This document shows positions 26,462 to 36,112 of a DNA stretch of 60,801 bases, one piece after another. Position 1 is the stretch's first letter; each line of letters opens with the position of its first letter. The stretch lies in contig CALSLT010000032.1 of NCBI GenBank assembly GCA_943787265.1, positions 1 through 60,801 of the forward strand. Direction: 5' to 3'. The notes below the pieces were generated by a model. That model was not told the DNA's origin. It ran no database searches and saw only the letters and a program-made list of their open reading frames with translations. Made by a program: the position numbers and the translations under genes. Source of the stretch: an uncultured Planctomycetaceae bacterium (GTDB lineage: Bacteria > Planctomycetota > Planctomycetia > Planctomycetales > Planctomycetaceae).

Positions 26462-28924
26462 CTAATTCAACGTCACCGCAAACACTTCTGCAATATCAAG
26501 GTGCAGACGCAGGCAGTATTTTCCGGGCGGCAACGTGCTGAGAGTTTGCGTCTGCCATTCAACCAGGTGACTGACAGAGTCGTCGGTAATTGGCGTGGCG
26601 TCGTCCTTTGAAAATCCACGCATGCGGTAGCCGTCTTCGTTCAGAACTTCGACTCGAACTGAGCCGTCGCTGGCATCAGCGTTGATCGAGATGCTGTGAA
26701 TGTCGGTCAGGTCGATTGGCTTCAGCGTGATCTGGCCAATGTTTTCCAGCGGGCGCTTCAACGTCGACTGTGCACTCAACGCAACGGGGCGGATTCCTGC
26801 GAATCTGTCGAGCCCTATCGACGCAAACCCGACGCCACTTTGCTGACTGGGGTCGGTCAACTTTGCTCCGCCGCCGATCGTTCCGCTGTTGTAGCCTCCG
26901 TAGTAGAAGCGAATTTCATCGTCCAGAAATACCGGCGTCGAGTTGGTAAAGATGCCGCCGTTCGAAAAGGCCTGTTTTGCATTGTCGATGAATGGTTCGG
27001 CACGGAACGGTCGGTCCCAACGAATTCCGTCGCGGCTGGTCATCAGCTCGATGTGCATCGCATCCGCCTTCGCTCCGATGGCTTCGCCGCGTGCGCTGAG
27101 AATCTGATTGAGACTGAAATAGCAGCCGTGGTGAAAGAAGACCGGAGACGTGTGGAACTCTGAATTCGCCGGATCAAGCTCGTCCGTACCGGCAACAATC
27201 TGGGGTTTCGACCACGTGACAAAGTCTTTGCTTTCGACGCGAGCCATCGCGTGTTTCCAGGCCAAACCGCCTGCCGGGCCTTGCAGCCAGGATTTTCCAT
27301 AGACGACCCACGACTGAGAATTCGGGTCGAAGAACACGTCGGCAGCATCGGACATGGAAAGAGGGATCGGCCAGTTCTTGCGAAGGAAGTTCTTGGCGTT
27401 GTCCCAGCGTTCGCCATAAGGGACCTCGTCACTGAACGGCGGCTGCCAACCGCGGCCTCCGTACGCCGTCCTGATCAGTGGGTTCTTCGGCGACTTGGTC
27501 CAGCGGATTCCGTCCGGAGAGAACGCTGCAAAGAATCCCGGCCATTCGCGACCTTCCGAATCTTTTCCGAAATCGGTGTAGAGCATTTTGTAGCGGCGAG
27601 CAGGATTCTGATCAGCCGCGTCAAACAGAACCGAGTTGGCATACCGATCGCCGTATCCGCCATCGCCGGTGAGCACGATGTTTGTTTGCGTGTGATGACC
27701 AGCGAATGGTTTGCGGTCCGTCTTGAAATCGTGCGCGCCGAGTTCGGGTTTTGTAAATGTGACCCCGTCGTCCGATTCGGCGAGGCAAACAACACACTTG
27801 TGCGACTTGCGTTCGTCTCGCCCGCCAGCGTAAGCCTGATACCAAAGCTGGTACTTTCCGGATTCTTTGTGGCGGAAGACGCTGGTCCAACCGATCGCCA
27901 TCTCCCACGGTTTGTCTTCACGAATCACGGGGTTGGTTTCGTTAAGCGTCGCTGGATGAAAGACTCGCTTCGTTCCTGCGCGATACATGACGTGATGGTC
28001 GTCGACCAGCAGAAGTGTTTGCCCAGCCGTTTCTGAGGTCGGCGATTTCGGAGCCTGATGGCTCACAGGCTTCTGGACGACTCGCTGTCCCAAATGCCGA
28101 CTGATCCAATCGGCAGCCGGCTTACTGGCACCTCGCGGTGTTGTGTGTCCACGAGGTTCGGACATCACGTGAAGTTCGACGTTGCTGGGAATGTCTCGTT
28201 CTTTGGCAACGGCACTCAGCCGGCTGGCTAACTCGATGGCGTGGTGAGTCCCGACACGCTCGTCGCGATCCCCCGTGATAATCCAAACCGGACGTCCGGC
28301 AAGTTTCTCTGCCTGCCTGATCAGACCGAGCTTCGCTACCAGCGGATGCTCCTGCCGAGCACGGAACTCGCTCAAAGCTGCCAGCTCGGTAACCGGAGCG
28401 AAACCGGCTGCACATTTCACACGAGAATCGTGAGCAGCAAAGTGAATCGCGATAAATCCACCACGGGACGTGCCCGCAGCCGCCACTCGGTCAGGATCCG
28501 TCTGGCCGGTTTTAATCAGGTCGTCCAGTACTTTCGAAAGTCGGTCATTCGCTTCGGCGACGATATCTTCATCGTTGCCAACTCGATGGCTCCAGCCACC
28601 GAGTCCGGATGGTTTGCCTTCGGCGACCTGAGTTCCGTGACACGGCAGGTCAATCGAAACGAGCAAATAGCCGAGGTCTGCAAGCTCATTCCCACATTGC
28701 CGGAAATAAGCCGACTCAAGAGTGCCGTCGATCGTACCGGCAAGAATGAACAGCGTCGGCGACGGCGGCGAAGCAGCGTCGCCCCACACTCCGTAGACCA
28801 CACCATCGGCTGTTTCCTTGTTAGTCAGGACTCGGTCAGCGGCCAACGATCGCGATGCCTGACCGACCAACAGAACAAGCGCAAGCGTCGACGTCACCAT
28901 CCGGCTACTAGACACAACCTTCAT
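26462..28924 (-). CDS. Esterase-GH43-like fusion protein
   Basis: The 820-residue exported protein (signal peptide to about LAAD) joins two modules. Residues 30-290 form an alpha/beta hydrolase: GTSRGG places the nucleophile at Ser153, WIITGDRDERVG supplies the acid, and EPRGHTTPRG the catalytic His. Residues about 310-690 form a five-bladed propeller like GH32/GH43 proteins: WEMAIGWTSVFRHKESG, AESDDGVTFTKPELG and FSPDGIRWTKSP. The last 90 residues are a beta-sandwich-like end. An enzyme with both deacylase and glycan-binding or glycosidase modules would remove ester groups while acting on the chain; the acid/base residues for glycosidase activity cannot be confirmed by eye. The stop-side neighbour is unrelated, and the start overlaps the PhyH gene. 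Confidence 0.82.
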   Translation of the reverse strand: MKVVSSSRMVTSTLALVLLVGQASRSLAADRVLTNKETADGVVYGVWGDAASPPSPTLFILAGTIDGTLESAYFRQCGNELADLGYLLVSIDLPCHGTQVAEGKPSGLGGWSHRVGNDEDIVAEANDRLSKVLDDLIKTGQTDPDRVAAAGTSRGGFIAIHFAAHDSRVKCAAGFAPVTELAALSEFRARQEHPLVAKLGLIRQAEKLAGRPVWIITGDRDERVGTHHAIELASRLSAVAKERDIPSNVELHVMSEPRGHTTPRGASKPAADWISRHLGQRVVQKPVSHQAPKSPTSETAGQTLLLVDDHHVMYRAGTKRVFHPATLNETNPVIREDKPWEMAIGWTSVFRHKESGKYQLWYQAYAGGRDERKSHKCVVCLAESDDGVTFTKPELGAHDFKTDRKPFAGHHTQTNIVLTGDGGYGDRYANSVLFDAADQNPARRYKMLYTDFGKDSEGREWPGFFAAFSPDGIRWTKSPKNPLIRTAYGGRGWQPPFSDEVPYGERWDNAKNFLRKNWPIPLSMSDAADVFFDPNSQSWVVYGKSWLQGPAGGLAWKHAMARVESKDFVTWSKPQIVAGTDELDPANSEFHTSPVFFHHGCYFSLNQILSARGEAIGAKADAMHIELMTSRDGIRWDRPFRAEPFIDNAKQAFSNGGIFTNSTPVFLDDEIRFYYGGYNSGTIGGGAKLTDPSQQSGVGFASIGLDRFAGIRPVALSAQSTLKRPLENIGQITLKPIDLTDIHSISINADASDGSVRVEVLNEDGYRMRGFSKDDATPITDDSVSHLVEWQTQTLSTLPPGKYCLRLHLDIAEVFAVTLN

Positions 28925-29672
28925 ACTCTCGCCCTCGCAACAGCGGATAAATTGGCTTCGTCTTCGTGGGGTGAGTCCAACGTGACCTGGACGACATGTA
29001 ATGCACAGCCAAGCCGCGTCGATGGCTGTCAGTCAGGTTGGGACCAGATCGGTGCAGCAGCACACTGTGATGAAACGAGCAACTGCCAGCGCTGAGCGTG
29101 ATCGAAACCTCACGCGACCGGTCAATGCTGTCGTCCGGGACCTGCATATCGACTCGACCAGCGACTTCCCACGGCTGGCTGTGGTCGTAAATTCCGTCGA
29201 CATGGCTTCCCGGAATCACCCACATGCAGCCGTTCTCGACCGTCACATCATCCAGAGCGATCCAACACGTCACCAATGACAGCGGCTCAATGGTGAAATA
29301 GGCCGAGTCCTGGTGATACGGTTTCTGAACACCGCCCGGCGGCTTCATGAAACACTGACTTCCGAACAGCTTGATGTCGGGCCCAATCAGTGGTTCGACG
29401 ATGTCAAGAATTTCGTTTCGACAGGCAGCCGACATGAAGACCGAATCGTTCTCCGCGCATCGATTGATCTTGCGAGGTGTTGTCGAAACTCTGCCGTCCC
29501 CCGTCGGTTCGAATTCGATGTCACTTTGAGGGAAGTCGGGCACGCGGCCTGCGCCGATGTCTGTGATCCGTTCTCGCAGAGTTGAAATAAAATCTCGTGT
29601 CAGAAGGTTATCTTTGACCAGAAACCCGCCGTGTTGATATTGCATGGCGAGCGGATTCTGAGTTTCCGACAT
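28908..29672 (-). CDS. Phytanoyl-CoA dioxygenase family (PhyH) protein
   Basis: Start set at ATG 29672 (MSETQNPLAM), because the 18 upstream in-frame residues are basic and unlike the family. The product has 254 residues. The Fe(II) facial triad is visible: HQD in KPYHQDSAYF gives His and Asp, and the distal His lies in SFHHSVLLHRSGPN; RRGLAVHY supplies the arginine that binds 2-oxoglutarate. CWIALDDVTVENGCMWVIPGSH is the conserved core strand region. It would hydroxylate a small organic substrate in the cytoplasm using 2-oxoglutarate and oxygen. The 3-prime end overlaps the first codons of the esterase fusion gene by 17 nt, so the genes are coupled. Confidence 0.9.
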   Translation of the reverse strand: MSETQNPLAMQYQHGGFLVKDNLLTRDFISTLRERITDIGAGRVPDFPQSDIEFEPTGDGRVSTTPRKINRCAENDSVFMSAACRNEILDIVEPLIGPDIKLFGSQCFMKPPGGVQKPYHQDSAYFTIEPLSLVTCWIALDDVTVENGCMWVIPGSHVDGIYDHSQPWEVAGRVDMQVPDDSIDRSREVSITLSAGSCSFHHSVLLHRSGPNLTDSHRRGLAVHYMSSRSRWTHPTKTKPIYPLLRGREYEGCV

Positions 29673-29762
29673 GTTCAGAGTTTTCCGTCGTTTACAAATT
29701 TGAATCGGGTTTCGGACGATGCTCATACGTGAGCACCGCCGGCATTTCCGCCGAACGTCCTG

Positions 29763-31115
29763 CTAGTACAGCGTCCGGCCCAGCCAGCGGTCAAACCAGG
29801 CGAAGCTCACCCGGCGAGCGACGCCAGGCAGCCCGTGACCACCCGGAAAGGAGAACCAACTAAAGCAGTCTCCCGCACCGAACTCGCCAAACTGCTGTTC
29901 GATTTTCGACTCGCGGATATTGTGCTGGGTTTCGTAATACTCCAGCGTCTCCGAGTAGCCAGAACGTTCCTGTCTTGCTTTCAACACGCTCGGCAGCCCG
30001 TCGGTGTCGCGCCAGTTCATGTAAACGTCGAGAACTTTCGGCGTCTTTTGGAAGAACTTGTGACGGTAGAACTCCTGCTCTGTAGAAGTGACGAGCAACG
30101 GCCGAGGCGCCACCATCGCCATCAGATCGTCGAAGTCAACCGGCAACGGCAGACTCTGGTCCTCGATGTAGGGCCGAAACTTCTTGATATATATGTAGGG
30201 GCCGCTGTTCGTCTTGAAACCGAAACGCTTCTCGAGTTTCTCGCTGTTCGTTGGAGCGTCGACTCCTTCTTCCCACGGTTTCCAGTTGTTGTCTCGCGGA
30301 ACTCGCGACCAGGCACTGGCGTGGCGATACCAGTCGAGCACTCCGCCGTTAGGAACAGCGGCAGTGATGCGTGGCTCGAACGCCGCCGCAAACAATGCGT
30401 AGTGCCCGCCCATCGACAGGCCGGTCACGCCGATCTGGTCAGGCGTGACAAAGTCCAGAGTCTGCAGAAAGTCGACGCTCCGCATGCAGTCCCAGATCAT
30501 TTTTCCCACGATCGACCATTCGGGATGCTTCAAATAGAAGCCGCGAGTGTCCATGACTCGGCGCTTCGGCTCGATTCTCTCGCCGTCTGTCAGCGCGTCG
30601 ATGCTCAGCGTGACGAATCCGTGTTGAGCGAGCGTCAGTCCATAGTGCCGACCGGCCTGCGGATCCGGAGGTGGATCGACGGGCCGTTTCCCCGACAGTC
30701 CGATCACCTGGTCCTTGCCTGATCCCCAGGTGGTACTGTGCAGACAAATAATCGCCGGTGTCGGCTTTTCCCGAGCCACATCGGGGACCAGCAGCCAGGC
30801 CGTGACCCGATCATCTTCTTCCGCCTGAAAACTGACGTGGTACCGAGTGATTCCGTCCCTCTGCTCAACCTCTTTCATTTCGACGCGCAAGTCGGGAATG
30901 TCAACCGGAAAGTCGCCGAGCAGATCGAGCCACTTTCGCTCGATCACTTTCCGTTGTTCCGACCACGGCTTATCGGGTTTTTGATCCGGAACATCTGGCC
31001 CGTTTGAATTCTCGGCCGCAGACAATCCGGTGTTTGAACAGGCCGCAGCTCCAGCGAGAACGGGAATCCCCATTCCCAGCAGTTCACGCCGAGTACTTTT
31101 GGGACTGTTGTCCAT
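29763..31115 (-). CDS. Tat-exported alpha/beta hydrolase, acetyl-xylan-esterase/dienelactone-hydrolase-like
   Basis: Start chosen at ATG 31115 (MDNSPKSTRRELLGMG), a twin-arginine leader, leaving 20 nt to the upstream gene; a longer start would overlap it. The 450-residue protein has GVTGLSMGGHYALF with the nucleophile serine, RPLLVTSTEQEFY as the likely acid loop, and FPGGHGLP with the catalytic His. LHSTTWGSGKDQ corresponds to the oxyanion-hole region. The overall plan matches large esterases of planctomycete glycan-degradation loci. It sits in a same-strand run with PhyH, the esterase-GH43 fusion and the GH43-like gene upstream. The natural ester substrate is unknown. Confidence 0.85.
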   Translation of the reverse strand: MDNSPKSTRRELLGMGIPVLAGAAACSNTGLSAAENSNGPDVPDQKPDKPWSEQRKVIERKWLDLLGDFPVDIPDLRVEMKEVEQRDGITRYHVSFQAEEDDRVTAWLLVPDVAREKPTPAIICLHSTTWGSGKDQVIGLSGKRPVDPPPDPQAGRHYGLTLAQHGFVTLSIDALTDGERIEPKRRVMDTRGFYLKHPEWSIVGKMIWDCMRSVDFLQTLDFVTPDQIGVTGLSMGGHYALFAAAFEPRITAAVPNGGVLDWYRHASAWSRVPRDNNWKPWEEGVDAPTNSEKLEKRFGFKTNSGPYIYIKKFRPYIEDQSLPLPVDFDDLMAMVAPRPLLVTSTEQEFYRHKFFQKTPKVLDVYMNWRDTDGLPSVLKARQERSGYSETLEYYETQHNIRESKIEQQFGEFGAGDCFSWFSFPGGHGLPGVARRVSFAWFDRWLGRTLY

Positions 31116-31135
31116 GAATAACCTCGACGACTCAA

Positions 31136-32584
31136 TCACTGAAATCGGAATGAAAACAGGTCACATTCCTTAAGCACGAAACGCACTCTCACCGGCTTGC
31201 CAACCAGCGACGACAAGTTGCGACCGTTCTTCCACTTCACAGTCAGGTCGATACCGTCTCCGTAGACAATCGGACAATCGTCGAGTGTAAAACCGGGAAT
31301 CGGTTGACCTGCTTCGTCCTGCATCTCTACCTGAACCAGGCCGACGGCGCTCGTGCTGAGATTCAGATGCAGCTCTTTGCCCGAAAAGATCAACGGTCGA
31401 GTAACCAGTTCGCCGGTCTGCGAGCCCGCGTTGACTGATACAAAACCGTCGCTCCGCAGGACGTAGCGATCGCCGCTGCGGTGGTAGATCGACACCTCGC
31501 TCGGCGCGGTCGGGATAACATTCAAGGCAACGTAGTTGGAACGGTTCCGCCAGCGTTGGGCATCAAGACCTGGTCGCATGAACGCTTCGGTGAAAACCCG
31601 GTCGTACTTTTCAGTACCGGCACGAGTCGACATGAACAGGATATCCGTCGCGTTGACATCCTTCTTGTCGTAACCCGGCGCGTCGCCTCGATCCGGGACA
31701 AAACGAGTCGGCGTGGCGATGTAAATGTGCGGCGAGCGGAAATAGGGATGAGTCTGGCTTGTGTAAAGATGCTCGCCCGGCAGATTGGGATTCATCGCGA
31801 CCGGTTTGGTCCACGTTTTGAAGTCCGGAGATGTCGTGCGACTGACGCTCCGTAATCGTTTGGAAGGCGTCCAGGTCCGAAAATAGCAAACGTATTGCTG
31901 TTCAGCCTGCGACCAGAACGAACAATTCTGCGAATCAAACGCGTGCCGCCACGCCGGTTGGTAAGGAATGACCTCAGTCTTCTTCGCCCAATGAATTCCG
32001 TCGGCGGAGACGAACGCGAACAATCCCCATCCCAGTTCTGACTTGCCACGTTTGTCGCCAGGGCCGGGATAGCCGCCCAAAGCTTTGTAGCGTTCCGCGA
32101 GTTTCACACCGGGACGAGTGTCGATGAACGGCGTAAAATTTGTGAGCAGCGGTGGCTGATTGGCAAGCATCACGTTCTTGCCACGCGAACTGCGAATTTC
32201 GTGCAACCCGAGTTCTGGAAACGTCCACTCGTGGCCGTCGCGACTCTCGCCGTAACAAACCATTTCGCCAGCGTGTCCGGTATGAAACGGCCCCGGATAA
32301 TCCGGGTTCGTCTCCCGCCAGTAAGCGCGAAACAATTGCCCGTCGTGATCCTTGTCCTTGAGGACCGTGAAGTAGTGCTTTTCTGGCAATGGCGACTTCG
32401 GTCGCGATGTTTTAACCGGTCGATGAAGTCGCAGTGCGACGCCCTCCATCCGATCGATCAAAAGTCGATCAACGAATAGTTCGCGACGCGATCCGATATC
32501 TATTGGCTGTGCAGTCGCCACCGCAAAGGACGACACGACAACCAGCGGCGTGAGAACTGCAACTTTCCAGATCAGTGCATTCAT
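31136..32584 (-). CDS. Secreted GH32/43-like propeller protein
   Basis: A 482-residue exported protein starting at ATG 32584 (signal peptide VAVLTPLVVVSSFAVATAQ); a TTG four codons upstream is less likely. DIGSRRELFVDRLLIDRM is the usual planctomycete start of this family. GESRDGHEWTFPELGLHEI matches the blade motif seen also in the esterase fusion and in the broken gene at 32.7 kb. The beta-sandwich end resembles GH32 C-terminal modules (LVQVEMQDEAGQPIPGF). It probably binds or hydrolyses an extracellular glycan. It is 20 nt upstream of the Tat esterase gene on the same strand and about 100 bp from the divergent paralogue. Confidence 0.8.
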   Translation of the reverse strand: MNALIWKVAVLTPLVVVSSFAVATAQPIDIGSRRELFVDRLLIDRMEGVALRLHRPVKTSRPKSPLPEKHYFTVLKDKDHDGQLFRAYWRETNPDYPGPFHTGHAGEMVCYGESRDGHEWTFPELGLHEIRSSRGKNVMLANQPPLLTNFTPFIDTRPGVKLAERYKALGGYPGPGDKRGKSELGWGLFAFVSADGIHWAKKTEVIPYQPAWRHAFDSQNCSFWSQAEQQYVCYFRTWTPSKRLRSVSRTTSPDFKTWTKPVAMNPNLPGEHLYTSQTHPYFRSPHIYIATPTRFVPDRGDAPGYDKKDVNATDILFMSTRAGTEKYDRVFTEAFMRPGLDAQRWRNRSNYVALNVIPTAPSEVSIYHRSGDRYVLRSDGFVSVNAGSQTGELVTRPLIFSGKELHLNLSTSAVGLVQVEMQDEAGQPIPGFTLDDCPIVYGDGIDLTVKWKNGRNLSSLVGKPVRVRFVLKECDLFSFRFQ

Positions 32585-32681
32585 CTTTGTAACCAAAGAG
32601 CCTTAAACTCGGTAATCGGTTTCCGCGGCCGTTAAATGTGTCAGAGGTTTTATCCAACACAACGCGGCAGGCTCACCAGAA

Positions 32682-34360
32682 TTGAAAAAGCCAGTGACTC
32701 ACTCGAAAACATTGTCACAAACTCAGCGCCGGGCACAACTCCTCACCTTCGCCGCCATCCTTGCATGTGCCTGGCCGGCGTTCGCCGATGACGGGCTGCA
32801 GGCATCGGCGAAGGATCAGTACTTCGATGAAACGAGTGCCGTAACCCTGTTCTCATTCGACGACGTGTCGATTCCGTTTACGCAAAACCTCAAACTGGTG
32901 ATGCGGTCGCCGCAACGGCATCCTGCAAACCCAGTAGTGAAGCGAGGGCCGGAGAACTCGGTTGATGACTGGGCCGTACAATTTTATGGATCGGTCATTC
33001 GTGACCGCAGCACCGGCAAGTTTCGCATGTGGTACGTCGCGGTATCGAAGTCGGAGCGAAATGATCGAATGTTGCCTCGATCGGCACCGTGGCGAGTTGC
33101 ATACGCTGAAAGCGACGACGGTATTACGTGGACGAAGCCGAATCTTGGGCTTGTTCTATCTGGAGGAAACACCAACAACAATCTAGTGAAACTCGATCCA
33201 AGAATCGGCGGCGTCCTCAACTTGAAAGTGCTGCATGATCCCGACGATCCCAATCCCAATCGACGATACAAGATGGGAGCTCATGTCTGGACTCCGAAAA
33301 GCAGGTAAACGACGGAACGGTACGCTTGCGCCGTTCGTCAGTGCCGGACGGGCTGACATGGAAGCTGGCTACAGACGCCGTCCCAGTCGATGCGGAACTT
33401 CAAGAATCGGACACCGTCATCCCTCCCCTGCACTTTGAACCGGTCGGCGGGCTCTATAAAATGGGACGGGCTGTTCTATTTGTCTGGACAGAACGCGATC
33501 GTGGCCTCACGCCCATATCATGGGCGAGTTTCGCGAACCTTCATTTCATCGGACTTCGCGAAGTGGAGCCAAACAAATGCGATTCAGTTTGTCCGCAGTC
33601 ACCAACACCATTTGCTCGGCCCCGGCAAGAGGCCGCATCGGTGAGCAGACTCACGAAGGCATCAGCGTGTGGAATCGCGCCAATGTCCTAGTCGGAATTT
33701 TCCGGCAGGTGGCACGGAACTAAAAGAGTGGAATGATGTCACGATCGATCTCGGATTCGTCGTCAGCAATGACGGCATCAGGTTCCGCGAACCGGCTCAC
33801 GAACACATCTTCCTGAAAACGTGGCGAAGACGGGCGATTGGGATCAAGGCGGCTTGCTGCAGGGACAGGGCTTCGAGAATCTCGGCGAACAAACACTCCT
33901 TTACTATGGTAGCCTGGGATCCACGAGTGTGGGAAAATTCGCCACCGCGAGGCGGAAGTCGGCATCGCTACCTTGCCGCGCAGATCGGTTAGCCGATCTG
34001 ATCGTCGACTCAACGACCGAAGGCAGCGGTGACTATCAAATGAAGGAAAACGGTGAGCAGCTTCATGACCCGATCGCTGAAGATTGACAATGCAGCACCT
34101 CGACAGTTCTACCTCAACGCTGATGGACTCAATGATTCGGCAACGCTGAGAATTGAACTGCTGGACCATGAAATGAATCCGCTGCCGGCCTATTCGTGGC
34201 AGACATACGGCCATTGTTTCAAAACTACGGATTTCAGACACCGATCGTATGGGGAAGCCGATCATTGATCGAGAACCTTCCGGATCGCGTTCGACTGCGA
34301 GTGACGTTTGACGGTTCACGAAAATCCAAAATCCGCTTCAACGCGCTCTACATCCGTTGA
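32682..34360 (+). pseudogene. Decayed GH32/43-like protein gene with many frameshifts
   Basis: The intact first part (32682-33308) shows a signal-like start, then DRSTGKFRMWYVAVSK and AESDDGITWTKPNLG, the same blade motif as its neighbour on the other strand. The homology then passes through all three frames: VPDGLTWKLATDAV near 33.35 kb, LYLSG-type blade near 33.47 kb, DFAKWSQTNAIQF near 33.57 kb, NDVTIDLGFVVSNDGI near 33.75 kb, GENLGEQ-type residues near 33.87 kb, and FDGSRKSKIRFNALYIR ending at 34360. At least five one-base shifts are needed, several in short homopolymers (AAAA at 33297-33300 and 33458-33461, GGG at 33832-33834). The residues between shifts look well conserved, which suggests very recent decay or poor sequence quality. 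Confidence 0.8.
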
Positions 34361-34452
34361 CTCGCCTAACCCAAGCGTAGTTAGCTATCACAGCTGAACG
34401 GCAAACTCCAAACTCAAGTTCAATCCAGCCCCCCGTTTCAAGGCTCGACAAG

Positions 34453-35260
34453 ATGCGCCGATCCATAGCACTCCTTGTGACACTTTCTTTTGCGTTAACG
34501 GCTTCCGCCGATGAGCAATCATCGAATGAATTCCGCAAGGTGAAGAGTTTCTCAGTGCCGGAAGCTCACCAGGCTGTTGCCGTCGATGAGAATTCGTTTT
34601 ACGCAATTTCGAATCGCACCATTGCCCGTTACGATAAGGAAACCACAGAACCGAAGCCGAAGGCCTTGGCGCAATGGACTGCGTCAACGGACTCTCCAGT
34701 GCGGCATCTGAACAGCGGCATCGTCCTCGATGGCCGTTTGTATTGTGCGAATTCAAATTGGCCGAAGAAGCCACTCAGGAATACGGTCGAAATCTTTGAA
34801 GCAGAGACTTTGCAACACCTCGAACGCAAGGAGTTTCCCCGAAACCGAAGGTGCAATTAATTGGATTGAGCGGCACCGCGGAGCCTGGTGGATCGTCTTT
34901 GCATTCTACGGTGAAGCGGACGTCCGTAAGACGAGACTGATCCGCTACAACGACAATTGGCAAAGCACCGGTGTGTGGACTTTTCCAGAATCCGTCATCC
35001 AGCGATTTCTGCCCAACAGTAACTCGGGCGGAGCGTTCGGACCGAACGGGCAACTGTTCGTGACCGGCCATGATCATGCCGAACTCTACGTTCTTTCGGT
35101 TAGTGACAAACCGGGCGAACTGATTCACAAGGCGACAATCAAGGCACCAATCGCCGGACAGGGAATCGCCTGGGACCGTGGCGAGCCGCCCACTCTTTAT
35201 GGCATCGTTCGACGCAGCCGCGAAGTAGTAAGAATGACGCTCTCACCCGCCGTTGACTGA
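34453..35260 (+). pseudogene. Exported propeller-like protein with one frameshift
   Basis: The N-terminal frame (34453-34860) has a signal peptide (RRSIALLVTLSFALTASA) and beta-propeller-like repeats (AVAVDENSFYAISNRTIARYDKE style). It breaks after HLERKEFP at the CCCC run 34837-34840. Dropping one C continues into the frame 34730-35260: PETEGAINWIERHRGAWWIVFAFYG through GGAFGPNGQLFVTGHDHAELYVL to the stop, giving about 268 residues. The family is a hypothetical secreted propeller of planctomycetes and bacteroidetes; function is unknown. The convergent downstream neighbour is the DUF1080 gene. Confidence 0.72.
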
Positions 35261-35284
35261 CGAGCATAAAACAGAGCAACTCAC

Positions 35285-36112
35285 TTACTTCTTGCCGAAG
35301 ACAGGCGGCTTCCAGTCTTTGGGTAGACGCCCCTGTGGACGAACTCCGAGGGCTCCGGCAGGGATTGGGTGATCCGACGGTTTCAAAAGTGGCAGATCGT
35401 CAGCCAGATGTTTAATCCTGAAATCCTTGTACTGAATTTTCATTGCCAGGCCGACATGAACCTGCACGGCAAGGACTCCTTCTAATGCCCTGCCCTTTTC
35501 ATCGAAATCGATCAGATCCGCGGTCATGTGGCCATCAATCCAATGCTGATGATGATTCCCCTCGACCAGCACTCGGTAATCATGCCACTCTCCTGCCGCA
35601 AACTCTTTGACAGGCATTTCGCCCACGATCCAGGGTTTGCCGTCAGTGTCAACGATTACTTTTTCGCCCGTGTGCGACAGGATCCGTCGGCCCTTTTCCT
35701 CGTAAAGCATGCCGTTGTATTTCGAAGTGTTAGCGACGACGTCGCACTGATAACCGGTCACGATGTCCAAACCAATATCCGGCCGCGAAGTGCCTCGATA
35801 CTGGATGCCGCTGTTGCCACCCGCTGTTACTTTCACTTTGACTCGCAGATCAAAGTTTCTCACCGTCGAATGTTTCCACGTGAGAAACCGATTCATCTTC
35901 AGAGAGCCATCAGTGGTCCCTGTCAACGCTCCATCTTTGACGGACCAGTGCTTCATATCGCCCGTCCAACCGCGAAGACTTCTACCGTCGAAAACATTGA
36001 CAAACCCGTCTTTGCCAGACCGTGCACTCACAGCGGCGGCGGCTACCGGATGCGGGACTGTCGACGCCGTGAACGCTCCCTTACGCGGCAGTAATGCGCC
36101 CCCCCAATTCAC
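35285..36112 (-). CDS. DUF1080 (3-keto-disaccharide hydrolase-like) protein
   Basis: The 275-residue frame contains the complete DUF1080 jellyroll: FVNVFDGRSLRGWTGDMKHW, GALTGTTDGSL, NFDLRVKVKVTAGGNSGIQYRG, GYQCDVVANTSKYNGMLYEEKG, GEWHDYRVLVEGNHHQHWIDG. The fold resembles laminarinase-type lectin domains, and some members are now classed as 3-keto-disaccharide hydrolases. It opens with GTG at 36112 inside the end of the sulfatase gene and has no normal signal peptide (TASTVPHPVAAAAVSARSG looks like a linker). It may therefore be the C-terminal domain of that sulfatase, with the frame broken at the C7 run 36099-36105. Confidence 0.85.
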   Translation of the reverse strand: MNWGGALLPRKGAFTASTVPHPVAAAAVSARSGKDGFVNVFDGRSLRGWTGDMKHWSVKDGALTGTTDGSLKMNRFLTWKHSTVRNFDLRVKVKVTAGGNSGIQYRGTSRPDIGLDIVTGYQCDVVANTSKYNGMLYEEKGRRILSHTGEKVIVDTDGKPWIVGEMPVKEFAAGEWHDYRVLVEGNHHQHWIDGHMTADLIDFDEKGRALEGVLAVQVHVGLAMKIQYKDFRIKHLADDLPLLKPSDHPIPAGALGVRPQGRLPKDWKPPVFGKK

